DNA of 64,000 nt from Setomelanomma holmii. Lineage: Eukaryota > Ascomycota > Dothideomycetes > Pleosporales > Phaeosphaeriaceae. This document shows, piece by piece, positions 10,352-20,912 of this stretch. A model generated the notes under the pieces. It had not been told where the DNA came from and ran no database searches. It was given only the letters and a program-made list of their open reading frames with translations. How positions within the stretch are numbered: position 1 is the first letter of the stretch; each line of letters begins with the position of its first letter. The position numbers and the translations under genes were made by a program. Location of the stretch: the NCBI GenBank assembly GCA_010015745.1, contig ML978229.1, forward strand, positions 111,719 to 175,718. Direction: 5' to 3'.

Positions 10352-11375
10352 CGCTAGGCTAAGCTTATTTGTTGTCTAGCTGTTCTTAGAGACTCTAATA
10401 ACTTAATTAGAAGGTAGGTTATTCTTCTTGTACTAGGCAGAGAGATAGTTCTTACTCTAGAAGATAACGAAGAGTAGAATTGCCTACCTAGTCGCGTTAA
10501 TACCTTAGATAACTGTAGTCTACTCTTCATTACTCTGCTGTACTGTCTTTAGCTGTTCTCAACACTTAGAGCTAGTAACTACTCTAGTTAATATCTAGAC
10601 TATTATAAAGCCTGTCTTATTAAAGTTGTAGGTGTCTTCGTCTTAGATACTGTGCTTAGCCTTTATATTCTCTATAAGCTTAAACTAGCCTTATATAATC
10701 TTAGAATTCTCGCAGAGAGCTCTCTTATAGTTGTACTTTTAATTAAACGCAACCTCAAGCTTAAGTTAACGCTGAACAAAGTTATGAGCCTAGTTAACGC
10801 CTACTAGTAGTTAGCTACGCTTCTTGCGCAATAGATTAGCTATATTCTTTACAGCATTAAGCCTAGGCAGAAATTCTTGCTCGTTAAGGCTAAGTATGTA
10901 AATAACAAGTGCTCTCTTCTCTAATAGACGAAGGTTTCTTAAGTTAGGTATGTATTTGCGTCTTAAAGAGGTGCTAGCCCAACAGTTCTATAGCGTTATT
11001 TAACAGATGTTGTATATTAAAGCAACGCACTGCAAGAGTATTGTTGCGTCTTGCCTCAGAGCCTAGAGTGCAGTCTGTATACAACGTTCTTTTAATTCTA
11101 ATTGTATATCGCTGCGTAGAGGCATCGCGTAGGTAAGGTAGTTTTAGTGTAGTCTTAGCATAGAGTGCTAGGTCGCTTGTAGTGCTAGCTTGCTTATAAG
11201 ATACGTTATACGTTGTGCTTACATTGGATTTAGAAGATACCTCTATATTCTTCTTGCACGCTCGCGCATTGTGCTTTGTTGCGCCGCAGTTCCTACAGCG
11301 CTGTAGAGCTAGTTAGGCTGTTTCTTAATTACTACTACTACCAAGACCCCACCAAAATCTACTGTCCTACACAGT

Positions 11376-13041
11376 ATGAACGCGATAACTCAACAACACA
11401 ACAACCTACTAGCTTCAAAAGAGGCTCGATTACAGCTTGCGCTTCTAGCTATCAAAAAAGACGCAAATCTCTCTCAACGACGCGCTGCTGCAATCTACAA
11501 CGTCCCTCAAATAAAGTACACTTAGTGCGCGACATGCTGGAGTCGCATCTCGACGCAATTGCACGCCTAACTCAATCAGTCTCTGTCTAACTGAGGAGGA
11601 GGTGATTGTTTAGCATATACTTGACCTTGACGCGCGAGGATTTCCGCCCCAGCTTGACGCTGTGAAGGATATGGCTGATCTACTGCGCAAGGAACGTGGC
11701 CAACGGCAAGTGGGCGTCTGCTGGGCTAGAAACTTCGTCAAACGTCGCGATGAGCTGCAAGTCAAGTTCAATCGTAAGTACGACTACAAGAGAGCTCTCT
11801 GCGAGGATCCTGAGGCTGTACGAGGCTGGTTCAAGCTTGTAGAGAATACAAAAGCTAAGCACAGTATCCTTGATTAGGATACCTACAACTTTGATAAGTC
11901 TGGCTTTATGATGGGCGTGATTACGACTAGAGCAGTAGTCACAGGCTCTGAGCGTTGAGGATGGCCAAAGACGGTACAGTAGGGTAATTGAGAGTGGACC
12001 ACGGTGATATAGGGTATTGATGCAACTAGGTAGGCATTCCCACCCTTTGTCATCTTCTAGGGCAAGAACTACCTCTCCGCCTGGTACCAGAAGGAGAATC
12101 TACCGTCTGATTGGGTTATTGCAGTCTCTAAGAACGGCTGGACAACAAATGAGCTTGGTCTGCAGTGGCTCAAGCACTTTGACACTTATACAAAAAAACG
12201 TACTGTTAGCACAGTACGTTTGCTTATTATTGATGGCCACAAGAGCTATGACTCGCTTGATTTCTAACAGTACTGCAAGGAGAACAAGATTATCACTCTC
12301 TGTATGCCTCCTCACTCGTCGCGCCTCCTGCAGCCTCTTAATGTAGGCTGTTTCTCGCCATTGAAGAAGGCGTATAGGCGCTAAGCTAAGAACCTGATGC
12401 ACAACAAGATTAACTACATCACCAAACTTAAGTTCTTGCTCTGCTTTATTGCTGCTTTCAAGGACTCAATTACTGAAAGCAATATCTAGGGAGGCTTTCA
12501 GGGTGCTAGCTTAGTTCCACTTGACCTAGAGGCGGTGATATTAAAGATGGACGTCCGTCTTTGTACGCCTACACCACCTACTGTTGACGACGCTCCTTAG
12601 GAGTCAAAGACCCTGAGCAATACCCTAGAATTTAGGTCACAATTAAAGCTGATTCAAGAGAGGATTTAGAGGCATGCAGATAGCTTGCCTACTTCAATTG
12701 TTAACTCTCTTAACTAGCTTACCAAAGGCGCTCAGATAATAGCGCGTTCATTATTGTTAATGCGCAACCAAGTTAAGGAGCTTCAAGCAGCTAACGACGC
12801 TGCCTCACACCGTAAAGCACGCAAGAGAAAGCGTCTACAGGTAGAGGGGACCCTTACAGCTAAAGAGGGCATGCGCTTAGGTACCTTAAAGGAGTTTGCA
12901 GCACGTAGTGATTGGAAGAAGGGAAAGAAGAGCGCGCGCGCTGAGGGCAGTGAGCTGACTCAAAGGCGCTGTGGACGCTGCAGCAAGGCTGGGCACAACT
13001 CGCGCACATGTAAACAAGTAGAAGAGAGACTCTCTGATTAA
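11376..13041 (+). pseudogene. pogo/Fot1-type DDE transposase with C-terminal zinc knuckle
   Basis: The ATG at 11376 opens an HTH-like N terminus (LAIKKDANLSQRRAAAIYNV). One frameshift near 11,510-11,540 is followed by the CENP-B-like domain, then the DDE_1 region to the stop at 13,039-13,041. Several TAG codons interrupt it. Catalytic residues are partly lost: YNFDKSGF keeps the first D but has K where E is usual, LLIIDGHKSY keeps the second D, and LQPLNVGCF has N in place of the third D. The C terminus holds CGRCSKAGHNSRTC, a knuckle common in fungal pogo transposases. I see no clear TIRs. It is inactive. Confidence 0.85.
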
Positions 13042-13354
13042 TTTAAGCTACTGTTACTGTCGTTCAATCTTTGGAAATGATGCAAAATGTCTACTCGAAG
13101 CATGGAGGACTTGTTTTGGCAACAAGCCGAATGAATTTGTGACAAGCTACACTGCGTGGATCGCATCCTGTACTTTACTATAGTTTGCCTGCAACTTGAA
13201 CTATGGTGACTGAGTTAGAACTTGTAGCGAAACTACCATGAAAATGATAGTTTGCATATTGAGGGATGAAATCTCAGTTGTGCTAAGTTCAGCAAATGAA
13301 TACCATTGCTGGCAATTGAAGAAATTGAATTGAAGTTGAAGAAGAAAGCTACAA
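13042..13354. other. gap between pogo copy and kinase relics
   Basis: AT-rich spacer with no supported gene. It may include the 3' end of the adjacent transposon, but no inverted repeat could be matched. Confidence 0.5.
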
Positions 13355-13985
13355 TTAGCCATTAGACTCACGCTGAGACCGATGTCTATAATAAGAGGTG
13401 AACTTGCTCTGCACAGTCTGAAGGAAGTCCCTTCCATCAGAAATCAAGCCCTTCTTCAGCTCCGCTAGCTTTTCACTGCCCTCATAGTTCCAACATTCGA
13501 ACTCCGTTGTCCCGATATCTTTCCCTATTCCATCATAGTGAATGCATATCCAGAATAGCACCCAGAAAATGATTCGAGATCGTGCATGTGGGTGTTGTTC
13601 GTCATCTAAAGGCACTCCAATGGCCATGAACGCTCGCGTACCAGTCTTCCCACGCGCTTTTGAAGACTCCTCGCGCTGCTCTTTGACTGCAAGATCGAGG
13701 TCGATTAAGAACGAAGGCCAGGTAGGGTTTTTTGCATCTTTGTTCAAAATGAGGTTGTCCGGCGATATATCGCGTTGAAGTAAGCCAGCTCGTGCATGCA
13801 GCGACTCATAACCTTTAATGCAACCTTCTAGTGCAGCAAGGAGGCGTCCTGGAGAGCTCGTTTTGTATATAGGCTTCCAATAGTCGCGGACAATGACGCG
13901 TCGGTGGACTCGGTTCGTGATGACAGGTTTCGTTGGGGAGCTCGAGCAGTTACGTTTGCTGGGTGGCAGTGACGTGCCCGCACAG
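13355..13985 (-). pseudogene. FunK1 fungal-type protein kinase C-terminal fragment
   Basis: The minus-strand frame reads LPPSKRNCSSSPTKP, then NRVHRRVIVRDYWKPIYKTS, then LQRDISPDNLILN (the catalytic loop, with Q where H is usual in HRD), FLIDLDLAVKEQREE and KTGTRAFMAIG, and finally FWVLFWICIHYDG. These are hallmark blocks of the FunK1 family (PF17667). The N-terminal lobe is missing. A short out-of-frame patch between MAIG and FWVLFW looks like two compensating indels. It abuts the end of the APH-type kinase relic with no spacer. FunK1 genes are often multicopy and transposon-associated in fungi. Confidence 0.8.
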
Positions 13986-14012
13986 CTGGAGGAACGCTTC
14001 CGTCGAGCGAGG

Positions 14013-14690
14013 CTACTGCTCGCTTTCCAATTCCATCTCTGGTGGGAGCGAAAAAGGAACGCGATTGATGCCATAGCTGCAGTCCTCAAGCTGCGCTAGC
14101 TCCTCAGGATGGTTGTAAATAAGCGGCAGAAGTAGCCGGGAGAACGATTTGAATTTTGGTTGGTGTTTCACAGAGGCAGCCTCGAATATTGGAGGATAAA
14201 AGCCAGCACAACCCCAATCGAACAGCCAAACCTGGTTCCTGGTGTCTAGAAGGAGGTTTCGAGGGCTGAGATCTCCATGAACGAGGACAAAGTAAGGACA
14301 CTGCAGGGGTAGAGTATCCTGCAAGGCTTGCTTGTAACGCTTGCTCATGTTGAGTTTCCAGGTAATCCACTTCTGATATACTTCTTTCGTCGGAAACGGT
14401 CCTGCGCCATAGTCACTGAACCACATGCCACGGGATATTCCTCCGCCAATAACGCCTGGATGATCGCAGTGTACAGATTGTAGTTGATCAACCATAGCCG
14501 CAACCTGTTCAACCACACTTTCCCGAATACCGAGACTGAGTTCGTCCCAACATGTGTCCAGGGAAGGACTCTCTATGTAGTCCATGACTATGTAGCCTTC
14601 GACACCAAAATATGACGAGGAATGATCAATGCTGAAACAACGGTAAACTTGAGGCAGCCTTACTCCCGGAAACTTTCGTTGCGACGTATC
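14013..14690 (-). pseudogene. APH-family (aminoglycoside-phosphotransferase-like) kinase, truncated
   Basis: The minus-strand frame contains LPQVYRCFSID, then GYIVMDYIES (hinge), LVHGDLSPRNLLLD (Brenner motif H-x-D-x4-N) and VWLFDWGCAGFYP (metal-binding D). This is the usual order of the fungal APH-like kinases (PF01636). The first ATG in frame is at 14,585, but homology starts further upstream at about 14,690 and then meets stops, so the N-terminal lobe is absent. The frame stops at 14,013 and FunK1 sequence follows directly. Substrate unknown; probably non-functional. Confidence 0.72.
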
Positions 14691-14869
14691 TCACTAGCTT
14701 AAAGTTGTTACGATCAAAGAGTGAAGCGATCAAAGGGAACAAACGACAGCCACTAGAGATTACGGATAGCGGGGCTGTACCACCTGATCACGTGACAGAC
14801 CATCCTGCCAAGCAACACCATCCCGGATGGCACCGCCATGAGGGAAGGCAAGGAGGATCCCTTCAGTAT

Positions 14870-15066
14870 ATAGATGAGACTGATGGCCTCCTGTAGACTA
14901 TCGTGTTCAACTTAGTATCAGCAATCGATCATTGTTCTCACGAACCTAATACTCTTTTCAGACGCACCATCGTACTGTCTTAGTATTACCGATCCCTCTC
15001 GAACTCACTCACTTCCTGAGAACCAACCGCTAGACCCAATAAAGATACCCTTCTGTACAGGCCTTC
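14870..15066 (+). repeat. gypsy leader/gag fragment
   Basis: This segment matches the reverse complement of about 5,950-6,150 closely, sharing for example AACCTAATACTCTTTTCAGA and CGCACCATCGTACTGTCTTA. It is a solo fragment of the same gypsy family as the left-edge element. It ends abruptly at about 15,066, where a pogo relic begins. Confidence 0.8.
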
Positions 15067-15860
15067 ACAAAACTACGCGCTAAATACTTTAGAATCTTTC
15101 TGTAGTATGCTCTGCCTATTCTTTGCTTAACTGTACGCTATTTTAAGCTTAGTCAAGCGCGTTACAAAGCGCTTAGCCTAGTGCTTACCTACAGGCTCTC
15201 CTCTATGTACACCTAGTAGTTTATTAGCTATATCTACTACCTTACATAACTAGAGCGCAAACTCTTGCGAATTGAGGTTAAGAACATATTAGATAATTGT
15301 GTGCTCTTTAGTGCGCGTAAGCTTAAGGCAGTTTGAGATAGTATTAGCGCGGAAAGGCACTTCTCTAGCGCGTTAATTAAGAGTTTAGCGTTTAACATTA
15401 AAGGCCTTAGCAGTAGCTTAGTAGCTTCGGAATTAGCTAGCTTAGAGAGCTTAGAGAGTAAGCTAAAGTCTCTCTTTATGTTTAAGTGATATCGCGTTAG
15501 GTAGTTAAGGCATAAAGAATGTAGAGTAGATAGTAGAGGCTTAGACTCGCTGAGTAGTGTGCGTGTATCTGCGCTTGCATAAAGCTGAGAACAGATAAAC
15601 CTGTTAGCATCAAGAGCATACCTCATGCTACTGCAAGCCGGAATGTTCACCTCGTTGCCCAGCCCGCTTTTACTGCATCCTCCCTACTAACGAGTAAACA
15701 GCACGGGCACGCGTTCGGAACTCGATATGAGGCACTTTCAACATCTCCTTCTTATGCCGCATGCGCCGCAAGTACCAAGTCGTGCACAGGCGGAGTAAGA
15801 TGAGCTTGGAAGAGTTAGTAACTAAACGTTCGATAATAGAAGAAGAAACAGCCGAGTTGA
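15067..15860 (-). pseudogene. pogo-family transposase relic, N-terminal region only
   Basis: On the minus strand one frame reads YVLNLNSQEFAL, VVDIANKLLG, AKRFVTRLTKLKIAYS and ILQKDSKVFSA, matching the CENP-B-type HTH domain of fungal pogo transposases, with TAG codons in between. It appears to be a different subfamily from the copies at 6-13 kb. The DDE domain is missing; the relic ends at the gypsy fragment near 15,066. The stretch 15,660-15,860 is probably its 5' flank. Confidence 0.65.
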
Positions 15861-16228
15861 GGTGATATATAGGCTAAGTGCGACCGATGCTATTACTCTT
15901 GCTTCTCTCGCACGCGGACTTTGCTACACAAACGTTCGAGCAGATTCTCTTCACCATACATGCACAGGAAGCAGCAGCCCAGAAGCTGTTGGTTCTCTCT
16001 ATTTGCTGCAAAAGGTAGAGCATATCGCGCGTAGTGTGGTGCAAAAGGCTATCGCACCACGCGGAAAGTTTGTCGCACTGTGACGTGCGCCAAGTCTCGT
16101 TACTGAGTCTCACATGCGAACGCATGGCATCACGTGTAGTTCAAAGTAAGCCAAGAGTGCTAAATCTCGTTACAATATACACGGGACGCCTCGAGTAACA
16201 AACACGTGCTCGTAGCATCTCGTAACAT
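15861..16228. other. gene-free junction between transposon relics and the metabolic cluster
   Basis: No supported gene. It marks the change from RIP-altered sequence to normal codon use; the first cluster gene ends at 16,229. Confidence 0.5.
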
Positions 16229-17304
16229 CTACAGATCTGTGTATCCAACCTTGACATCTTTTACGAAAGTAATCGGATCCTTTAGGTCTACCCATCCACA
16301 GTAGGGGTTCGAAACGGAGTATCCGATCATCCTTTGGATGTGCTCAGGCATCTTCTTTACCGCCTCAATAGGATTTGCCAGGAACTGATTCTCCTCCTGC
16401 ACGTGTTTGTTAGTGTGACAAGTCTCTTGGGGTAGTATTGCTTGCGACATACCTGACGGAGATAGCCACGACACATGAACGAGGCGAAAAGCATGCGAGT
16501 TTCGTCAGTCGTGGTGTTGGCAGAGCCTTCAAATCAGATATTAGTGCTGCCATGGCGATTCGAAAGACTTGGGACAAAGGTACGGACCGCCATGGAAGCA
16601 GCTTGCGAGCATCAAAAAGACATCGCCGGGATCCATCTCCGCAAAGACAGCATCATCTTCATTGCCGGGTCCGTCAGCCGAGTCATCCAGGTGTGAACCA
16701 GGGATAAATCTTGTGGCTCCGTTGGCGACCGTCGTCCTGGACGCAGCTAGGAAGATTCCCAGCGCCGTGTCGCGATCCATTGTGTATTGATCGGCGGTAA
16801 TTTGTGGAAGCCTAGTGTGGTGCAAAATGTCGTCGCGGTGGAGAGATTGGGCTGCTGCACCAGGGCCGATTGCGAGCACCGATGTCGAATTTAGCTGTGG
16901 CAGCGATACATAATGTTCCTCCGTGGCCCCAAGCCAAGAACTTGTCTTGGTCGTCAGGAGCCGTTTGCTGACCTCCACGAAGAGAGGATTCGCAAGCACA
17001 ATTTCGGTGTAAGTAGGTGATTTGGTCGGTAATCCGTTCACACCTGCTGCTCGTTGAGTACTGCGTCTTGTCACGTCTTGTGGGGGAACCTACGGCGCGT
17101 CTCCTTAGGGAAGAATTTGCCCTCCCAGGGTACATCGGCGTCAACGTGTGGCTGTACCTCCTTGATCATGGTGTCGAGATTCTTGCGGTCTACAAATCCG
17201 CGGAGGAAACAGCCGCCATTTCTGGCAAGGGAGCTCACAACTTCTTCTGCTGTAGCAGTGCTGCCATCGAAGCTGTCAACTGTGGCAGTGCGGGCAGAAG
17301 GCAT
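16229..17304 (-). CDS. PhyH-family Fe(II)/2-oxoglutarate dioxygenase (copy 1)
   Basis: My model has four exons on the minus strand: 17304-17094, 17043-16588, 16526-16453 and 16396-16229, giving 302 aa. All introns are GT-AG. The phytanoyl-CoA-dioxygenase fold is supported by SLHRDD (H~139, D~141), the distal CFHGG (H~221) and an arginine (~233) in DETRM, which together make the metal and co-substrate site. GATRFIPGSHL is also typical. The start at 17304 was chosen over the ATG at 17322 because it matches the start of the paralogue at 21,772. The last intron lies at the same site as in that paralogue; two others are extra. The family hydroxylates or epoxidises small molecules in fungal pathways; the substrate here is unknown. 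Cytosolic; no signal peptide seen. Confidence 0.88.
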
Positions 17305-17776
17305 TTTGGAGAGGCGATACAAATGAAGGCCGAAGGCAGTTAGATTCTTGATATGATCGACTATGTGTGTAGAATATTTGTATTTATATGCAAGAGTATG
17401 ATGCTCGTGGTCGCTTGCCCGAGAAGCCCGCCAAGGTTCAGATCGACCATCGATTGTCGTTTGTGCAAGTTGGCCTGCATTACTACTTTGGGCAAGTCAC
17501 CACGAGCAACGTGTGCGCAGCTAGGGATCCACTAAAGCTTGGGCTCGTGGGCAACTAAGGACCGAAACAAGTGAACAAATGTTGCTACGAGGTAATGTGC
17601 TCATCGTACTTGTCGGACATATTAACGGTTACTAAGCACCTTGTCTCAGAATGCCCTCGAAAATTCAATAAATTTTTCCTCTGGTTCTTAGTACTTAAAC
17701 CACAGGCAACCGCAAACCATTGCTATGACACTCAACATTCTCATTCTTACTACATTCCACCTCCAAAACTCAAACT
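17305..17776. promoter_or_regulatory. divergent intergenic region of dioxygenase 1 and the NmrA-like gene
   Basis: This 472-bp region separates two head-to-head genes and should hold both promoters. A pyrimidine-rich leader precedes the ATG at 17,777. I see no clear TATA box or repeated operator. Confidence 0.5.
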
Positions 17777-18694
17777 ATGAAGATCGCAATTGCGGGCGCT
17801 GGCGATTTAGCGCGCTACTTCGCGGAAGAATTTCTAAATGATGGGCACGATCTTGTGGTGCTATCCCGCAACCAGAAGCCATGGTTCCAGCGTAAAGACA
17901 TTTCATTCCGCATAACAGACTACTCAGTGTCGTCTCTCACCGAAACCATTGGCGACTGCGATGGGCTTGTGTCGGCCATTTTGGACTATTCCATGGCAAG
18001 TGCCACGGTTCATCTCGCCATGCTCGAAGCTTGCAAAACTTCACCCAAATGCAAACGGTTCATTCCTTCGGAATACGCCGGGAACACAGACGAATACCCC
18101 GATCAGCCAACATTCTATTTCGCCAACCACGAGCCGGTCCGCCAAGCATTAAGACAACAGACAGAGATCATGTGGACGCTTTTCAACCTTGGCTGGTTAA
18201 CAGATTACATGGTTCCGCCCAACCTGCGATACATCAAGGATATTGGTGATTTCCACCCTATCCGGTTGGACGAGAAGACAATGGTGATTCCAGGCTCCGG
18301 CGAGGAGCAAATTGCTTTCACATCGGCCCGAGACGGGGCGAAGGCGATTTCGAAGCTGTTCAAGCACGACAGTTGGGAGGAAATCACCTATGTGTGTGGC
18401 CAAACTACTACTTGGAACGCGATCGGGGAGATTCTCGGAAAACACGGTATTCCGCTTCAGATCAGTCATCAGTCTGTTGAAGAGCTTGAAAAGCAAATCT
18501 CCGACGCGGAGTCAGAGGACAAGGTTGTCGCGGCTCAATATGCCATCTGGTCGACATCAGGAGCTGGGTCTCTGCCACAGAAGAAGATGAAACGACAGGC
18601 GGTCAAATACTTCCAAGGCGTGCATTTCAGAACAGTCGAGGAGTTTCTCGTAGATGCCAAGAAGTTGCAGGGTAGCTCTAACGTTGCTGTGTAA
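17777..18694 (+). CDS. NmrA-like NAD(P)-binding protein
   Basis: A single-exon frame of 305 aa. The N terminus MKIAIAGAGDLARYFAEEF is a Rossmann nucleotide-binding start with the G-x-G-x-x-x motif. RFIPSEYAG is the conserved block of the NmrA/isoflavone-reductase-like group (PF05368/PF13460). These proteins are either NAD(P)H-dependent reductases of small aromatic or isoflavone-type substrates or redox sensors such as NmrA. The classical SDR Tyr-x3-Lys is absent, as expected. It sits head to head with dioxygenase 1 and tail to tail with the Zn2Cys6 gene. Reductase or sensor role cannot be settled from sequence. Confidence 0.85.
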   Translation: MKIAIAGAGDLARYFAEEFLNDGHDLVVLSRNQKPWFQRKDISFRITDYSVSSLTETIGDCDGLVSAILDYSMASATVHLAMLEACKTSPKCKRFIPSEYAGNTDEYPDQPTFYFANHEPVRQALRQQTEIMWTLFNLGWLTDYMVPPNLRYIKDIGDFHPIRLDEKTMVIPGSGEEQIAFTSARDGAKAISKLFKHDSWEEITYVCGQTTTWNAIGEILGKHGIPLQISHQSVEELEKQISDAESEDKVVAAQYAIWSTSGAGSLPQKKMKRQAVKYFQGVHFRTVEEFLVDAKKLQGSSNVAV

Positions 18695-18793
18695 TCACTT
18701 GGCTAGATGTTGGGGTCAACTTAAGACAAGCAAAAGTACATGGCCAATGTATTTGTACGTTCCAACACCGCGGCACCAGCATATGTGAAGCTT

Positions 18794-20539
18794 CTATGTG
18801 AGGAGAAGATCAATTCCCATGTCCTCCGTCACCCTTTGTTGCAAGGTATCATCTTCGGGGTTCATGTCTCGTCGATGCCAGATCTCCAGAACAAGGCCCT
18901 CAACGCAGGGGGTCGCACCAACGCCTTTCTTGGCTTTCTTGGTGAAGATCTGCACACATCGCCGTCGTAGCTCCTCGTCCTCGGCTTCGCAAGCAGTGAT
19001 AAACAATGGCCACATAAGGCCTTCCTCTACGGAATTCTGGAGGAGAGTTTCTACAGCTTCGAGATGATATAGACACTGTTCCACCAGATACTGTATCTCT
19101 CGAGAGGGCGACCGCTGTAGAGACCGCTCGAAGTGTATCATACAAGCATAGTACCATGAACAAGCGTGATGCCGTGTGATTTTCTCCAATGCTGCCGTGG
19201 GGGACGGGAGACGTGTTGTACTGGGGTTAGCCAAGAGTAGAGTGTTCCGAAGTGCCATGATCTCCTCACTCGTCGGGCGGTTTTGTGCCGTGGAGAGTCT
19301 GCCAATGTCAAAAATGGCTCTTAGTACAGGCTTAGTGATTCCATAAAATTTGTCAAGGCAGTAGTCGTTCGTTGGAGAGTGAAGCGGGGCAGATGACATG
19401 ATGTCCATCTCCCAGCCGGAATCAAAGAAGGCGGAAGAGCTACTTGCAAATTGTGTATGCTGGTCATGAGAATACCCGATGATCTCTACACAATGGAACA
19501 GTTGCCGAAGGATGAGTCCGCCCTTGCTCTTGTTCCATGTTCCACCCAAGGAATTAAGCCACTCTCGCCCGCCACGCAGATGAATGCGCCATTGTCCTGA
19601 GCGGGCCTCGACAATATCGATGGAGGTCATCAAGATTATAGAAGCGAGAATAGCCTCGTGCTGACCATGCGTGTTTTCCATACTCTGTCGCAGGTATTGG
19701 AGTCCGACCTGATGGTGTTTCGCGGCGAGGACCGTATCCTGGTCGTGGGGCGACTTCTGGCAATGCGACCTATTGAAGGCGGCAAAAGCGTATACAGAGT
19801 GCAGCAGCGCAGAATGACCAGGAAGCTTATGGGTCGAAGCTGCGGACTCCAATACCAAGGGGATGACAACGTCGCGGAAAGGGTTATCCGGATGATTGAT
19901 TGAGACCATCAGTCCGCTGGCCGAAGTAACCCAAAACCGAAGTAGCTGACGTTCTTCTGCAGACGACACGGAGAGAAAAGGGGGGAGGTAGCGCAAAAGA
20001 AGATCCTGAGACGTGGAATAGCATGCTGCCGGCCCGAAAACATCCTCAATAGATGCAGGACACTGGTCTTGGATTGGAACTGTGTCTGTTTCAAAAGGCG
20101 AGGTACTGTCGATTTGTAATCTGGTGCCGCTGTCCCTATCTCTTAGAGCGGAAGCGAAGACAGAATAGGGACCCTCGACTAGCTCCAGACGGGTATCTAA
20201 TTGAGCCGAGTCGAGTTGCTTGAGAACGGCATTGAGGTAGGTCTCTTTGAAGACGGGATTCTGCATATCAGCATCAACGAACATCAACCGCCGCTTTGGT
20301 TGTGCGTCCTCCTGTGCATGGTCGCCCACATCCGCACAGTTGTCCCACAGAAGGCGGATGGTGTAACCTTCACAGGGCCTGTTGAGTCTGGTGCACCTGT
20401 TGCATGCCGGGCGTGTAGCATCGCATTTCACACCACGTGATCGGCAGGTCCAGCAGCCCACGTACGTCTTCGTTCGCTTCACTGCGGTACGTGCACGAGT
20501 GCCTGATCTGGACGACACTGTCCGAGGCATGTTCGCCAA
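18794..20539 (-). CDS. Zn2Cys6 transcription factor, likely cluster regulator
   Basis: An intronless frame of 581 aa. Residues ~29-56 form the binuclear zinc cluster (CWTCRSRGVKC, then CNRCTRLNRPC: all six cysteines at standard spacing), preceded by a basic stretch. The rest resembles the fungal-specific middle homology region of the PF11951 group, with helical blocks such as AILASIILMTSIDIVEARSG. Such proteins bind CGG-containing sites in the nucleus. Its place in the middle of the metabolic genes suggests a pathway-specific activator. The CGG-bearing tandem array at 29,742-29,838 is a candidate target, by inference only. Confidence 0.9.
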   Translation of the reverse strand: MANMPRTVSSRSGTRARTAVKRTKTYVGCWTCRSRGVKCDATRPACNRCTRLNRPCEGYTIRLLWDNCADVGDHAQEDAQPKRRLMFVDADMQNPVFKETYLNAVLKQLDSAQLDTRLELVEGPYSVFASALRDRDSGTRLQIDSTSPFETDTVPIQDQCPASIEDVFGPAACYSTSQDLLLRYLPPFLSVSSAEERQLLRFWVTSASGLMVSINHPDNPFRDVVIPLVLESAASTHKLPGHSALLHSVYAFAAFNRSHCQKSPHDQDTVLAAKHHQVGLQYLRQSMENTHGQHEAILASIILMTSIDIVEARSGQWRIHLRGGREWLNSLGGTWNKSKGGLILRQLFHCVEIIGYSHDQHTQFASSSSAFFDSGWEMDIMSSAPLHSPTNDYCLDKFYGITKPVLRAIFDIGRLSTAQNRPTSEEIMALRNTLLLANPSTTRLPSPTAALEKITRHHACSWYYACMIHFERSLQRSPSREIQYLVEQCLYHLEAVETLLQNSVEEGLMWPLFITACEAEDEELRRRCVQIFTKKAKKGVGATPCVEGLVLEIWHRRDMNPEDDTLQQRVTEDMGIDLLLT

Positions 20540-20912
20540 GCGAAGTGACTATCCGGGTTATGAGGGAGGCAACTGACAGAGACGAGAAATAACAGCGTTG
20601 AATGGAGGAAGCAACAACGAGTCGCGGTGTCGCTCATCAGTTACGTTACATAACGACGAGGAGTAGCGGAGACGCAACAAGATAAAGGCAGCTCGCTGTC
20701 GCCTGCCTTACGTGGGGTCGAGCGGATACCATGTCTAGCGCCGGAACTAACGTTAGTGCATGCGAAATTCCGGGTAGCCGCATGAACCGATTACATTGTC
20801 GGCTCGTGGAAACCATCACACTCTGGTACAATTGGCTTTAGTCATTATCAACTTGATTTTGATAGGTGCTAGTTCACTGTCCCGCCATCCATCTCTTCTT
20901 CTCTACGGGGCT
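20540..20912. other. spacer upstream of the Zn2Cys6 gene
   Basis: No gene supported. It holds the promoter of the regulator (minus strand, ATG at 20,539) and the 3' side of the RidA-like gene. Confidence 0.5.

Larger units (their letters stand above)
6476..11270 (-). mobile_element. pogo-type transposon relic split by an LTR element
   Basis: On the minus strand the 5' half of a pogo transposase lies at about 11,170-10,357 and the 3' half at 7,114-6,476. The LTR element at 7120-10351 separates them. Removing that element and one CGCTA duplication restores colinearity with the pogo copy at 11,376-13,041. The gene is dead: the first two catalytic aspartates read N (YNFNKTGF at about 10,633-10,607; LLIINSYESY near 7,075) and there are many TAG/TAA codons. 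Terminal repeats could not be defined. Confidence 0.8.

Noticed and set aside
17305..17322. Upstream ATG of dioxygenase 1 (MYRLSK...)
   Set aside because: The paralogue starts at the position of the next ATG (17,304); the extra six codons have no support.
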